From Patescibacteria group bacterium (GTDB lineage: Bacteria > Patescibacteriota > Patescibacteriia > UBA2591 > UBA6264), in contig JAHIMV010000113.1 of the NCBI GenBank assembly GCA_018896315.1, positions 1 through 28,284 on the forward strand: DNA of 28,284 bases, read 5' to 3'. The position numbers and the translations under genes are program-made. This document shows positions 7,723 through 15,799 of the stretch, piece by piece. The notes below the pieces were generated by a model, which did not search any database, was not told the origin of the DNA, and saw only the letters and a program-made list of their open reading frames with translations. Position 1 is the first letter of the stretch; the number at the start of each line of letters is the position of its first letter.

Positions 7723-9942
7723 ATGTCTAAAAAAAGAAAGCCCGCCAAAGGCGGACAATCTGCCTCTGGCGGAAAAAAAGAGTCTAGATTTTCTCTTAAT
7801 AGAAAGACTCAGCGCTTAATTGTCGCCATAATTTTATTCACTTTGGCGATTATTTTATTTTTAGGATTAGTTAATTTAGCCGGCGTAGCTGGCGAATTTC
7901 TTGTTTTAGGCTTAGAAACATTTTTTGGCTGGGCCAGTTGGTTAGTTCCTGTTGTTTTAGTTTTAGCTGGCTGGTTAATACTTAAATATGAAGATATTAA
8001 AGAAATGAACCAGGCTTCAGACAGAAGATATCCTTCTTTAGGTACTCGTTGCAGCGGTTTACTTTTATTAGTGATTATTTTATCAGCTATTTTTCATATT
8101 TATTTTGTTGATGATAAGATTGCTTTGATTGAACATTATGGAGGGGGATATTTTGGCTACGGCCTTAGTTATATTATTGTTAAAACCTTTGGCTTTTGGG
8201 CAAGTTGGGTGATTTTTATTGGTCTCTTTGTGATTGGTTTAATTATTGTTTTATCTGGCTTAGTTAGCTTTAAAAAAGAACAAGAAGAGGATAAAGAAGA
8301 TAAAGAGGAAGAAGTAATTCAGCAAAGTTTATTTAAGAAGACCTTGGGCGGATTAAAATCTATTTTTAAAAGAAAACAAAAATTAGTCTTAAAGCCAGAA
8401 TCAACAGACAAATTATTAGCTGAATCAACCGAAGAAGAATATGAAGAAGAATATGAAGAGGAAATTATACCCAAAATTAAAAATATATTTACTAAAACTA
8501 AGGGTAAAAAAGATGAAATGTCTGTTTCTTATACTAAGTCGCATCAAAAAATTGACTTGCCTTTAAGCTTATTAGGCGCTGATTCAACAAAACCTAATGC
8601 AGGAGATACTAAAGAGAATAAGTTAATTATTAAAAAGACTTTAGAGAATTTTAATATTTCAGTGGAAATGGGAGAGATTAAAATAGGCCCGACAGTAACT
8701 CAGTATACATTAAAACCAGCTGACGGAGTAAAATTGTCTCAGATTACAAGCTTGCATAATGATTTAGCTTTAGCTTTGGCTGCTCACCCTATTCGTATTG
8801 AGGCGCCAATTCCTGGACAGTCTTTAGTTGGAATCGAAATACCAAATCAACAGGTGGCGATTATTAGATTAAGAAGCATCTTATCTGACAATGCTTTTAA
8901 AAACAGAAAATCAAATTTAACTGTGGCTTTGGGTCGAGATGTAGCTGGTAATATTTGGCTGGCTGATGTTGGTAAAATGCCTCATTGTTTAGTAGCCGGT
9001 TCCACGGGTAGTGGTAAAACTATTTTCCTTAATAGTGTTATTATCAGCCTGATCTATCAAAATTCACCAGATGATTTAAGATTTATTTTAGTTGACCCGA
9101 AAAGAGTTGAATTAACTTTTTATAATGACCTGCCTCATTTATTAACACCGGTTATTACTAATGTGCAAAAAACAATTAATGCTTTAAAATGGGCCGTAGG
9201 TGAAATGGACCGTCGTTTTGATGTTATGGCCGAGGCTAAAAAGAGGGACATCAATACCTATAACCAGGCAAACCCAGAGAATAAACTACCCTTTATAGTT
9301 ATTATAATTGATGAACTGGCAGATTTAATGGTGACAGCGACTCAAGAGGTAGAGGCCTGTATTGTCCGTTTAGCTCAAATGGCTCGAGCCACGGGTATTC
9401 ACCTGATTATGGCTACCCAGAGGCCTTCTGTGGACATTATTACGGGCCTAATCAAGGCTAACATTACTTCAAGGGTGGCTTTTTCAGTTGCTTCTTTAAT
9501 GGATTCAAGAACGATTTTAGATTTTTCTGGAGCAGAAAAATTATTAGGACGAGGAGATATGCTCTTTGTCTCTTCAGAATTATCCAAACCTAAAAGAATA
9601 CAAGGCGCTTTTGTTTCTGATGATGAGGTAAAAGGGATTGTTGAATATTTAAGAAATATTACTGAGCCTAATTTTCAAGAAGATATTACAGAAAGTCATA
9701 AAATAGAAATAGGATCAGAACACGGAGACTTAAAAGAAGACGAGATGCTGCCTGAAGCAAGGGACGTAGTTATTCATACTGGGAAAGCTTCTGCTTCGTT
9801 TTTACAACGTCGTTTAAGAATTGGCTATGCTAGAGCGGCTAGACTCTTAGATTTATTAGAAAATGAAGAGACAATTGGTCCAGCAGATGGAGCCAAGCCA
9901 AGGGAAGTGTATAAATCTTCTTCTGATGAAGAAGATTTATAA
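7723..9942 (+). CDS. ftsK: FtsK/SpoIIIE family DNA translocase
   Basis: Membrane-anchored, septum-located DNA pump that clears and resolves the chromosome at division. The N-terminus has about four hydrophobic segments (roughly residues 31-50, 58-86, 111-128 and 145-182). An acidic Glu/Lys-rich linker follows (about 185-270), then the motor. Walker A is VAGSTGSGKT near 424, Walker B is FIVIIIDELADLMV near 524, followed by ARATGIHLIMATQRPSVDIITG. The C-terminal winged-helix gamma domain, which reads KOPS sites, ends with RIGYARAARLLDLLE near 705. At 739 residues it is a compact FtsK. Residues 7-17 (PAKGGQSASGG) come from the same palindrome found inside rpoC. Confidence 0.95.
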   Translation: MSKKRKPAKGGQSASGGKKESRFSLNRKTQRLIVAIILFTLAIILFLGLVNLAGVAGEFLVLGLETFFGWASWLVPVVLVLAGWLILKYEDIKEMNQASDRRYPSLGTRCSGLLLLVIILSAIFHIYFVDDKIALIEHYGGGYFGYGLSYIIVKTFGFWASWVIFIGLFVIGLIIVLSGLVSFKKEQEEDKEDKEEEVIQQSLFKKTLGGLKSIFKRKQKLVLKPESTDKLLAESTEEEYEEEYEEEIIPKIKNIFTKTKGKKDEMSVSYTKSHQKIDLPLSLLGADSTKPNAGDTKENKLIIKKTLENFNISVEMGEIKIGPTVTQYTLKPADGVKLSQITSLHNDLALALAAHPIRIEAPIPGQSLVGIEIPNQQVAIIRLRSILSDNAFKNRKSNLTVALGRDVAGNIWLADVGKMPHCLVAGSTGSGKTIFLNSVIISLIYQNSPDDLRFILVDPKRVELTFYNDLPHLLTPVITNVQKTINALKWAVGEMDRRFDVMAEAKKRDINTYNQANPENKLPFIVIIIDELADLMVTATQEVEACIVRLAQMARATGIHLIMATQRPSVDIITGLIKANITSRVAFSVASLMDSRTILDFSGAEKLLGRGDMLFVSSELSKPKRIQGAFVSDDEVKGIVEYLRNITEPNFQEDITESHKIEIGSEHGDLKEDEMLPEARDVVIHTGKASASFLQRRLRIGYARAARLLDLLENEETIGPADGAKPREVYKSSSDEEDL
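7742..7772. repeat. In-frame palindromic element at the ftsK 5' end
   Basis: CCGCCAAAGGCGG followed by ACAATCT and GCCTCTGGCGG: the same element as at 6905-6932 with a slightly different centre. It is read in frame as PAKGGQSASGGK, giving the same KGG.SASGGKK peptide as in RpoC. Confidence 0.8.
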
Positions 9943-10116
9943 ATCAAAAATCAAAAATCAAAATGCAAAATTTAGGTATCAAAAATTTTCAAAGAAAATT
10001 TTTGATGATTGTATTTTAAATAATTTTAAATTTTACATTGTCATTTTCCATTTTAATATTTACATTTTCAATTTATTAGGGTTAGATATTAGAAATTAAA
10101 AATTTTTACTACCTAT
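9943..10116. repeat. ftsK-rodZ spacer: heptad arrays around a hairpin
   Basis: Begins with tandem CAAAAAT heptamers directly after the ftsK stop. At 9978-10006 is a perfect 13-bp hairpin (ATCAAAAATTTTC, loop AAA, GAAAATTTTTGAT). Bases 10022-10078 are a T-rich heptad array closely matching 201-255. The hairpin is AT-only apart from one C-G pair and has no T-run placed as in a terminator. Confidence 0.6.
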
Positions 10117-10782
10117 ATGGTTTTCAATTCCCGTAAAATTGTGAGTAATACTTTGGGCGGGCTTTTAAAAAAAGCTCGTCTTTCTAAGGAATTGGATTTA
10201 AAAGAGGTGTCCAAGCAAATTAGTATTGAATCTAAATATTTAGAATCTTTAGAAACAGATGATTATTATAAATTACCAAGCCCAACTTATGCCCGCGGAT
10301 TTTTAAAACGTTATGCTGAGTTTTTAAAATTAGATTTTGAAAAAATACTTGAACAATGGGATGAAAAGTATAATCATCAAGAAAGAGAGCTTAAAAAACC
10401 GAAAAGTAAGATAAAAAAAATGTTTCAATTAAGTCAGTTTAAATTCAAGATTATTTTAATTTTAGTTCTTTTTTGTTTAATATTATTCTATTTAGGTTTT
10501 GGCATTAAAAATATTTTATTTAGCCCAGAAATTGAAATTTTTTATCCAGCTGAAGATATGGTAACAACAAATTCATCTTTAACGATTAAAGGTAAAATTG
10601 ATCCTCGGGCCGCTATTTTTATCAACAATCAGCCAGTAGAACAAACAGATGAGGGACTCTTTGAACAAAAAATAGATCTTTTAATTGGTTTAAATCAAAT
10701 TGAAATATCAGCTAAAAAGAAATATTCTAAAGAAAAAATTATTTATCGCCAAATAGTATTGGAAAAGGAAATAATTAAATAA
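10117..10782 (+). CDS. RodZ-like helix-turn-helix membrane protein
   Basis: Residues about 12-75 are an HTH_25/RodZ-type helix-turn-helix (GGLLKKARLSKELDLKEVSK, then SPTYARGFLKRYAEFLKLD). A basic stretch and one membrane segment follow (about 112-132, IILILVLFCLILFYLGFGI). The outer part is a small Ig-like/Big domain (about 140-215; EIFYPAEDMVT, SLTIKGKIDP, INNQPV). This is the RodZ layout: a cytoplasmic HTH that binds MreB in rod-shaped bacteria, a membrane anchor, and a beta-rich outer domain. At 221 residues it is shorter than E. coli RodZ. I see no mreB here, so the cell-shape role is inferred from family. It follows ftsK by 174 nt with no clear promoter and stops a few bases before the recA promoter. 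Confidence 0.8.
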   Translation: MVFNSRKIVSNTLGGLLKKARLSKELDLKEVSKQISIESKYLESLETDDYYKLPSPTYARGFLKRYAEFLKLDFEKILEQWDEKYNHQERELKKPKSKIKKMFQLSQFKFKIILILVLFCLILFYLGFGIKNILFSPEIEIFYPAEDMVTTNSSLTIKGKIDPRAAIFINNQPVEQTDEGLFEQKIDLLIGLNQIEISAKKKYSKEKIIYRQIVLEKEIIK

Positions 10783-10783
10783 G

Positions 10784-10812
10784 TTGACATTCTAATATTT
10801 TTTTTCTATAAT
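10784..10812 (+). promoter_or_regulatory. Consensus promoter of recA
   Basis: TTGACA (10784-10789), exactly 17 nt, then TATAAT (10807-10812): a full sigma-70 consensus, starting 2 nt after the rodZ-like stop. In the leader are the palindrome CTGAT-AAA-ATCAG (10838-10850) and two AGGTTCT direct repeats. I find no E. coli-type (CTGT-N8-ACAG) or Gram-positive-type LexA box. Confidence 0.8.
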
Positions 10813-10890
10813 TAAATTGTTATTTAATTTCAAGGTTCTGATAAAATCAGGTTCTTATAATTAAAAAGTTATTAACCTAATTTAATTATT

Positions 10891-11904
10891 ATGAATAAAC
10901 AAGAAGATACATCTCCTCGTCAAAAAGCGACTGAACAAGCGGTTCAGCAGATTAAAGAGCGTTTTGGCGAAGGAACCATTATGAGGCTAGGAGAGGCTAA
11001 AAAAATGCAAGTAGAAGCGATTTCTACAGGTTGTTTATCATTGGATTTAGCTTTAGGAGTAGGGGGCATTCCAAAGGGTCGGGTAATTGAGATTTTTGGA
11101 AATGAAATGACTGGTAAATCTACCTTAGCTCTTCATATGATTGCTGAATCCCAGAGAAAAGGCGGAATTGCCGCTTTTGTTGATGCCGAACATGCTTTAG
11201 ATCCGGAATATGCTAAAAAGATAGGGGTCAAAATTAATGATCTTTTGATTTCTCAACCGTCTTGCGCTGAAGAAGCTTTAGAAATTGTTGAAACCTTGGT
11301 TCGTTCCAATGGAGTTGATATTATTGTTATTGATTCAGTAGCGGCTTTAACTCCAAGAAAAGAAATTGAAGGAGAAATGGGAGACGCTCAAATGGGATTG
11401 CAAGCTCGTCTTATGTCTCAAGCCCTTAGAAAATTAACTGCTATTGTTAGTAAGACTAATACAGCGGTAATTTTTATCAATCAGATTAGAATGAAAATTG
11501 GAGTCTATTTTGGTAATCCAGAGACGACAACAGGCGGCTTGGCTTTAAAATTTTATTCCTCAGTTAGAATAGAACTCAGACGTTTGGCGCAAATAAAAAA
11601 AGGCGAGGATGTTATTGGTAATAAGGTTAAAGTTAAAATTGTTAAGAATAAAGTAGCTCCACCATTTAAAGTTTGTGAGTTTGAGATTATGTATGACGAA
11701 GGTATTTCTTGGGCAGGGGATTTATTAAATTTAGGAGCCAAACATGGGATAATTAAGAAATCAGGAAATACTTTAAGTTATGGCGAGAATAAACTTGGAG
11801 TTGGCTGGGAAAAGGCGAAACAAAGTTTAAGGGATGATAAAAAAATGACCCAGCAATTAAGAAAAGATATTTTAAATGCCATTAAAGAAGAGGAAAATAA
11901 GTAG
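10891..11904 (+). CDS. recA: Recombinase A
   Basis: RecA forms the ATP-dependent filament for strand exchange and, where LexA exists, triggers its cleavage. At 337 residues it is near full length. The Walker A loop, usually GPESSGKTT, is here GNEMTGKST (about residues 70-78). VDAEHALDPEYAKKIGV is canonical, Walker B is VDIIVIDSVAALTP, loop L1 is MGDAQMGLQARLMSQALRKL, and L2 is FINQIRMKIGVYFGNPETTT. Straight after L2, GGNALKFYASVR of E. coli is GGLALKFYSSVR here, so the usual Asn is Leu. The small C-terminal domain is present, but the long acidic E. coli tail is absent. The gene has its own strong promoter and no Shine-Dalgarno before the ATG. Confidence 0.97.
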   Translation: MNKQEDTSPRQKATEQAVQQIKERFGEGTIMRLGEAKKMQVEAISTGCLSLDLALGVGGIPKGRVIEIFGNEMTGKSTLALHMIAESQRKGGIAAFVDAEHALDPEYAKKIGVKINDLLISQPSCAEEALEIVETLVRSNGVDIIVIDSVAALTPRKEIEGEMGDAQMGLQARLMSQALRKLTAIVSKTNTAVIFINQIRMKIGVYFGNPETTTGGLALKFYSSVRIELRRLAQIKKGEDVIGNKVKVKIVKNKVAPPFKVCEFEIMYDEGISWAGDLLNLGAKHGIIKKSGNTLSYGENKLGVGWEKAKQSLRDDKKMTQQLRKDILNAIKEEENK

Positions 11905-12333
11905 TCCCAACGTATATTAAATATATATAATATGTTAGAGTCAATGTTCTATTGCAACATTATGATATAATTGATTATCATAATCAAACTAAGTTTAAGA
12001 AATCTATATCAAAAATCAAAAATCAAAATGGAAAATGACACTGTAAAATTTAAAAATGATTTTAAAAAAATTTAATAATAAGATTTACGGTTGATTAAGT
12101 TTATTGATAAATTTTCCAAAGATTCTAATATTATAAAATTTTAATCTAAAAAAAGTAAAGATAGAAAAGGAACAAGCTCCTCACAAGTGAGAGAAAAACG
12201 GAAAATGATATATTTTAACATTTTTATTTGTCATTTTGATATTTGATATTTACATTTTACATTTTATATGACCTCATAGAGGGTATAAACTTCTCTTAAT
12301 TAGGTTGCGATAGCAACTTGAATCCACTTATAT
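11905..12333. repeat. recA downstream region: heptad arrays and palindromes
   Basis: Non-coding. ATTATGATA/TATCATAAT (11959-11967, 11976-11984) is a 9-bp inverted repeat of AT pairs with one G-C pair, a weak end-of-transcript candidate for recA. Bases 12009-12064 are an A-rich heptad array (CAAAAAT, CAAAAAT, CAAAATG, GAAAATG). Bases 12226-12269 are a T-rich heptad array (TGATATT, TGATATT, TACATTT, TACATTT). A small GTTGC/GCAAC hairpin sits near 12305. This spacer separates the + strand core block from the - strand accessory block. Confidence 0.55.
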
Positions 12334-12366
12334 AAAAAGAGTCTGTTGGAAAACAGATTCTTTTTT
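12334..12366. terminator. Bidirectional terminator between recA and ATPase 1
   Basis: A 10-bp stem, AGAGTCTGTT / AACAGATTCT (one G-U pair), with a GGAA loop, A-run on the left and T-run on the right, so it can stop transcripts from both converging sides: recA (+) and the ATPase ending at 12407 (-). Confidence 0.75.
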
Positions 12367-12406
12367 ATTTATATTTTTAAATATCTTTGTAAATTATAGA
12401 TTTGTA

Positions 12407-13750
12407 TTAATTTATTTTTTCAAGATAGCATGGTATTAAATAGAAAGGAATAGAAATAAGTTCGCTTTTTTTATCTTTAATTTCAATTTTTTCTTTTTTG
12501 AATTCTCCACTATATACTCTTATAATTTGATTATTCTTTGTATCTTGTGAAAACTGATGAAGTGATCTTAATCTTCCGGTTTTTCCAGATTTAACTTCAA
12601 TACCAATTAATTTATTATTTTTGATTAGACAAAAATCAATTTCTGCCTCACTTTTTGATTTATCTTTAGCCCAGTAAAAAAGTTTAGCTGGTGAATGTAT
12701 AAATTGAGATAGAATATTTTGTCCAACTATTTGTTCTGCTATTTTTCCCTTATAAAAAGCATTAAGATCTTTTATGTTTAAATATTCATTTTGTATGCCC
12801 ATTTGGTAATTAACTAAGCCAACATCCAAGAATATTATTTTTTTAGGTTTTTTATTTTTAGGAATTAATGGGATATCTATTGATTGTGTCGCCGGAATTG
12901 GATAAAGCATCATTGTGTCTTGTAATAAATCAAAAGCCATTTTTATCTCTCTACTTTTGATTTCTGATTGCCCGAAATTTTTATATGTTATGGTATTTCC
13001 AGCGAAAGACGGCGCATTTTCAATAGTATATTTAAGATATTTAGCATTCGTAATAGATGAATATTTATATACGTCTTCTTTGTATCCAGTCAAAAGTGAA
13101 GAATATACAGTTTCTAATTTTTCGGCTGTTGCTCCTTGTAAAAATAATTTTACGATTTCAGGCATTCCTCCTATCATGGTATATTCATGAAAGATATCCA
13201 TTGCTTTTTCATGGATTGCTAATGGTATTTTTTCGTCGAATTTAATGTTTTGTAAAAATTTTAAAAGTTCTTTTTCTTTTTTTGCATCCAAATATTCAAA
13301 GAAATCTAATGGATATAAATATAAATATTCTACTCGTCCGACAGGTATTGAAAATCCTTGTTTTTGAAGCATAACGTCCAATAAAGACCCGGTGGCAATA
13401 ACATGAATTTCTGGTTTTTCTTCATAAAAGAATCTTAAAAGTTTTATTAATGAAGGTGAGTTTTGTATTTCATCAAGAAATATTAGTGTTTTGCCGGGAA
13501 TTATATCCTGCTGAAAGTTAATTTTAATAATTTTTTCAAATTCTTCTAAAGAAATAGGATTTTTAAAAAATTTTAAATGTTCGGTTTTTTCTAAATTAAT
13601 ATAAATAGTATTTTCAAATTCTTTCTCCGCAAAATTTAATACGACAGAAGTCTTTCCAACCTGTCTTGCTCCTTTAATAACTAAAGGTTTTTTATTTTGT
13701 TTATCTTTCCATAATAAAAGATATTTGTTTATTTTTCTGTTTAAAAACAT
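12407..13750 (-). CDS. AAA_14/DUF4143 ATPase (ATPase 1)
   Basis: STAND-like/AAA+ NTPase of the AAA_14-DUF4143 family, common in archaea and CPR bacteria and of unsettled function. Walker A is GARQVGKTS near residue 27, Walker B is TLIFLDEIQNSP near 89, and the sensor strand HVIATGSLLDVML is near 114. The C-terminal DUF4143 part carries an intact PD-(D/E)XK-like pattern (EAEIDF, then LIGIEVKSG), as in nuclease-fold domains. Length 447 is normal. It is a single-gene unit with its own promoter, a palindromic operator overlapping the -10 box, and a terminator after the stop. No Shine-Dalgarno. A regulatory, defence or mobile role is possible, but the sequence does not decide. Confidence 0.9.
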   Translation of the reverse strand: MFLNRKINKYLLLWKDKQNKKPLVIKGARQVGKTSVVLNFAEKEFENTIYINLEKTEHLKFFKNPISLEEFEKIIKINFQQDIIPGKTLIFLDEIQNSPSLIKLLRFFYEEKPEIHVIATGSLLDVMLQKQGFSIPVGRVEYLYLYPLDFFEYLDAKKEKELLKFLQNIKFDEKIPLAIHEKAMDIFHEYTMIGGMPEIVKLFLQGATAEKLETVYSSLLTGYKEDVYKYSSITNAKYLKYTIENAPSFAGNTITYKNFGQSEIKSREIKMAFDLLQDTMMLYPIPATQSIDIPLIPKNKKPKKIIFLDVGLVNYQMGIQNEYLNIKDLNAFYKGKIAEQIVGQNILSQFIHSPAKLFYWAKDKSKSEAEIDFCLIKNNKLIGIEVKSGKTGRLRSLHQFSQDTKNNQIIRVYSGEFKKEKIEIKDKKSELISIPFYLIPCYLEKIN

Positions 13751-13782
13751 AAATTTAGTTAATTGTTCTAAGTTTGTGCTAA

Positions 13783-13827
13783 TTTATAACAGTTTTTGTT
13801 GTAAACTGGTACTAATTTACAACAAAA
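13783..13827 (-). promoter_or_regulatory. Three-half-site operator of ATPase 1
   Basis: A perfect 12-bp inverted repeat TTTTGTTGTAAA (13794-13805) / TTTACAACAAAA (13816-13827) covers the -10 box. A third half-site TTTATAACA (13783-13791, one mismatch) lies on the gene side in direct orientation, 33 bp from its partner. The arrangement (inverted pair plus one extra half-site) matches those at the other ATPase genes, but the sequence differs. Confidence 0.7.
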
Positions 13828-13842
13828 TAGACAAAAAGTCAA
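13814..13842 (-). promoter_or_regulatory. Promoter of ATPase 1
   Basis: On the - strand: TTGACT (13837-13842), 17 nt, TAAATT (13814-13819). Ten bases upstream of the -35 is TTATCCACA (13852-13860 as its complement), a module shared with other accessory promoters here. Confidence 0.7.
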
Positions 13843-13871
13843 TAAATTATCTGTGGATAACTTTATAATAT

Positions 13872-13905
13872 AAAAAAAGAGCCCGTTGAAACACGGGCCT
13901 TTTTT
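13872..13905 (-). terminator. Terminator after the wzz-like gene
   Basis: GCCCGT/ACGGGC stem (13881-13886, 13893-13898) flanked by an A-run on the left and a T-run on the right; on the - strand it lies about 35 nt after the Wzz-like stop. Symmetric, so possibly bidirectional. Confidence 0.75.
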
Positions 13906-13939
13906 ATTATATTCGTAGTATTCGTATGATTAATTTGTA

Positions 13940-14989
13940 TTAATTAGTATTGCTTTTAGAAAAGTATTCGGCGCCAAAGGCATAGAAAACACCAATAAAT
14001 AGACCAAGAATACCAGCAATCATTACATTTTGTTTTCTCTTAGGGGCGATTCTTGTTTCAGGTGGGATAGCTTGTACTTCTATCTTTGTTGGTTTTGTCT
14101 GATATGCTTTTTCATAGTCTTTTTGTTGTATTGACTGGTCTAAAGAAACTAATTGCTGTTCTAGGTTTCTAATATTATCTTTAAAATCGATTATTTGTCT
14201 TTCTTTTGCTTCTTTTTGGTCTTTAACACTAGCTAAAAGGTTGATATAACTCTCAATAATTCTACCCTGGCCTTCAGATTGAATATTGTCTCTTTTAGTA
14301 ATTTCTTTTTCATATCCTTGAATATCTTGTTCTAAACGTTTAATTTCTTGTTCTGTTTTAAGGATATCAAGTGTTTTTATCTGATTTATGTCTTGTTCTG
14401 TCTTAGTTTTACTTTTTTTAATTGTTTCAACTTCCATATCAAACATTTTTTCAGCTTCAGCAAAAATATTTTGGTGATAAGTTAAGAGTACATCTGTAAC
14501 TGCATCAACAACCTCAACTGCTTTTTCAGGCGTATCAGACCGGCCATTAATTTCAATAAAGCCAGATTTTCCATCACCTAAACTTTCTTTTATATCAAAC
14601 ATACCAGCAATGGATTCTATAGAAGTTGTTTCTGGTAATTCTAATGGTTGTTGTAATTTTGTTTTTATTTGTTTTAAAACTGTTCCTCTGTTAAAAACAG
14701 ATTGAATATCAGCATGACTTTGTAAACTGCTTCCTTTTATTTGTCCGACTTTAACTAAATTACTAGCTTGAAAAGTTAAGGGAAGGAGCAGGCTAATTAC
14801 TACAGCGATAATAACAACGACGGCAAATATGCTTAAAATACCCCATTTTCTTTTAATTAAGACATTAATATAATCTTTTAAGTCAATTTCGTCATCATCA
14901 TGTTCAAAAACAGGTTTTTGTTCATTCTGAGAATCAGAACGAGACCTGTTTTGGTCAAGATGAATATTATAGTTATTTTGATTTTCCAT
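13940..14989 (-). CDS. Wzz-like polysaccharide chain-length determinant
   Basis: Inner-membrane polysaccharide co-polymerase that sets glycan chain length. The N-terminus is acidic (DDDEIDLKDYINVLIKRKW) and leads into membrane segment 1 (about residues 51-72). Next are the Wzz-type domain (about 75-165) and a long coiled coil (about 165-300) rich in Glu, Lys and Gln. The Pro-rich motif before the second membrane segment (IPPETRIAPKRKQNVMIAG, about 307-325) is the family signature. There is no C-terminal tyrosine-kinase domain, so it is a stand-alone Wzz. The only partner in the window is the CapD-like dehydratase about 1.5 kb upstream, separated by an AbiE pair that may have been inserted between them. 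It has its own promoter; the start has no Shine-Dalgarno. Confidence 0.85.
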   Translation of the reverse strand: MENQNNYNIHLDQNRSRSDSQNEQKPVFEHDDDEIDLKDYINVLIKRKWGILSIFAVVVIIAVVISLLLPLTFQASNLVKVGQIKGSSLQSHADIQSVFNRGTVLKQIKTKLQQPLELPETTSIESIAGMFDIKESLGDGKSGFIEINGRSDTPEKAVEVVDAVTDVLLTYHQNIFAEAEKMFDMEVETIKKSKTKTEQDINQIKTLDILKTEQEIKRLEQDIQGYEKEITKRDNIQSEGQGRIIESYINLLASVKDQKEAKERQIIDFKDNIRNLEQQLVSLDQSIQQKDYEKAYQTKPTKIEVQAIPPETRIAPKRKQNVMIAGILGLFIGVFYAFGAEYFSKSNTN

Positions 14990-15038
14990 ATAATTTTAGT
15001 TAAATATTATTTAAAATTTATCAAACCTCTTAAAGAAT

Positions 15039-15066
15039 ATTATATCACTTTTATCCATTTTATCAA
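15039..15066 (-). promoter_or_regulatory. Promoter of the wzz-like gene
   Basis: On the - strand: TTGATA (15061-15066), 16 nt, TATAAT (15039-15044), about 50 nt before the ATG and just after the AbiEii stop at 15071. Confidence 0.65.
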
Positions 15067-15070
15067 TGGC

Positions 15071-15799
15071 TTAACTCTGTTTTTCAATTTCTGTTATTAA
15101 GATATTTTTAAAATCATTAATAATCGGTTGATGGCTGCGGGGAAGGAACTCTTTAAGTTCTTTTTTAAAATCCATTTTTGTTTTTTTAAATTTGGCTAAA
15201 ATTTCTGGCAATAAATTTTTTTGCGCGGGAACAAGCATTTTATTGTGAAGAAAAAAGTACAAATCATACCAATCGCGCGGTTTAGAGCGTGAGAGTAGGG
15301 CATTTATTTTTCCGTTTATTATTTCTTGTTGTGAAAGATGGATAATACTATAGCGCGCAATATATTCATTTTCAATACTTGAAATTTCTGTTTTTATTTT
15401 TTCTCTGTTTTGACGAAAAGAAATTTCTAATTTAAGAACCATTTTAAATGTTAGGAATGATATGAGTATTTTTGCCAAGTATCCACCGGTTGTTTTTTTA
15501 GCTTCGTCAATGTCAATATCAAATCCCCAATCAGATAAATTTTTCAATGTGTTAGTCAAGATATTTTCAATTTCATAATAACTGACATTCTGAATGCCGG
15601 TAAAATCTAAATCTTCAGAAAATCTCGGACTTTGATAGATTATTCTTAAAGCGGTTCCGCCTTTAAATAAAAGTTTTTCCGCTCCTTTTAATTTATATAA
15701 TTCAGAGAGATAGTTATGTTGGACATATTCCCGGGCTATAACTACAGGAGCAATTTGATTCCTAATAGATAATCTCTTTATTTCTTCTGCTTTTATCAT
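15071..15799 (-). CDS. AbiEii nucleotidyltransferase toxin (pair 1)
   Basis: Toxin of a type IV AbiE-like system, a polymerase-beta-fold nucleotidyltransferase. The active-site motif LLFKGGTALRIIYQSP continues into RFSEDLDF (about residues 43-65), with the paired Asp that bind metal. Late in the protein (about 170-185) SRSKPRDWYDLYFFL supplies the conserved R-D-x-x-D motif. Family toxins block growth by modifying tRNA or a related substrate with nucleotides; the target here is unknown. Length 242 is normal. Its ATG lies 38 bp inside the antitoxin gene in another frame, typical of translationally coupled pairs. Confidence 0.88.
   Translation of the reverse strand: MIKAEEIKRLSIRNQIAPVVIAREYVQHNYLSELYKLKGAEKLLFKGGTALRIIYQSPRFSEDLDFTGIQNVSYYEIENILTNTLKNLSDWGFDIDIDEAKKTTGGYLAKILISFLTFKMVLKLEISFRQNREKIKTEISSIENEYIARYSIIHLSQQEIINGKINALLSRSKPRDWYDLYFFLHNKMLVPAQKNLLPEILAKFKKTKMDFKKELKEFLPRSHQPIINDFKNILITEIEKQS

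Noticed and set aside
9863..10099. 78-codon frame between ftsK and the rodZ-like gene
   Set aside because: It starts inside ftsK in another frame and continues through heptad repeats; no coding character.
10831..10860. LexA/SOS box upstream of recA
   Set aside because: CTGAT-AAA-ATCAG and the AGGTTCT direct repeats do not fit CTGT-N8-ACAG or GAAC-N4-GTTC.
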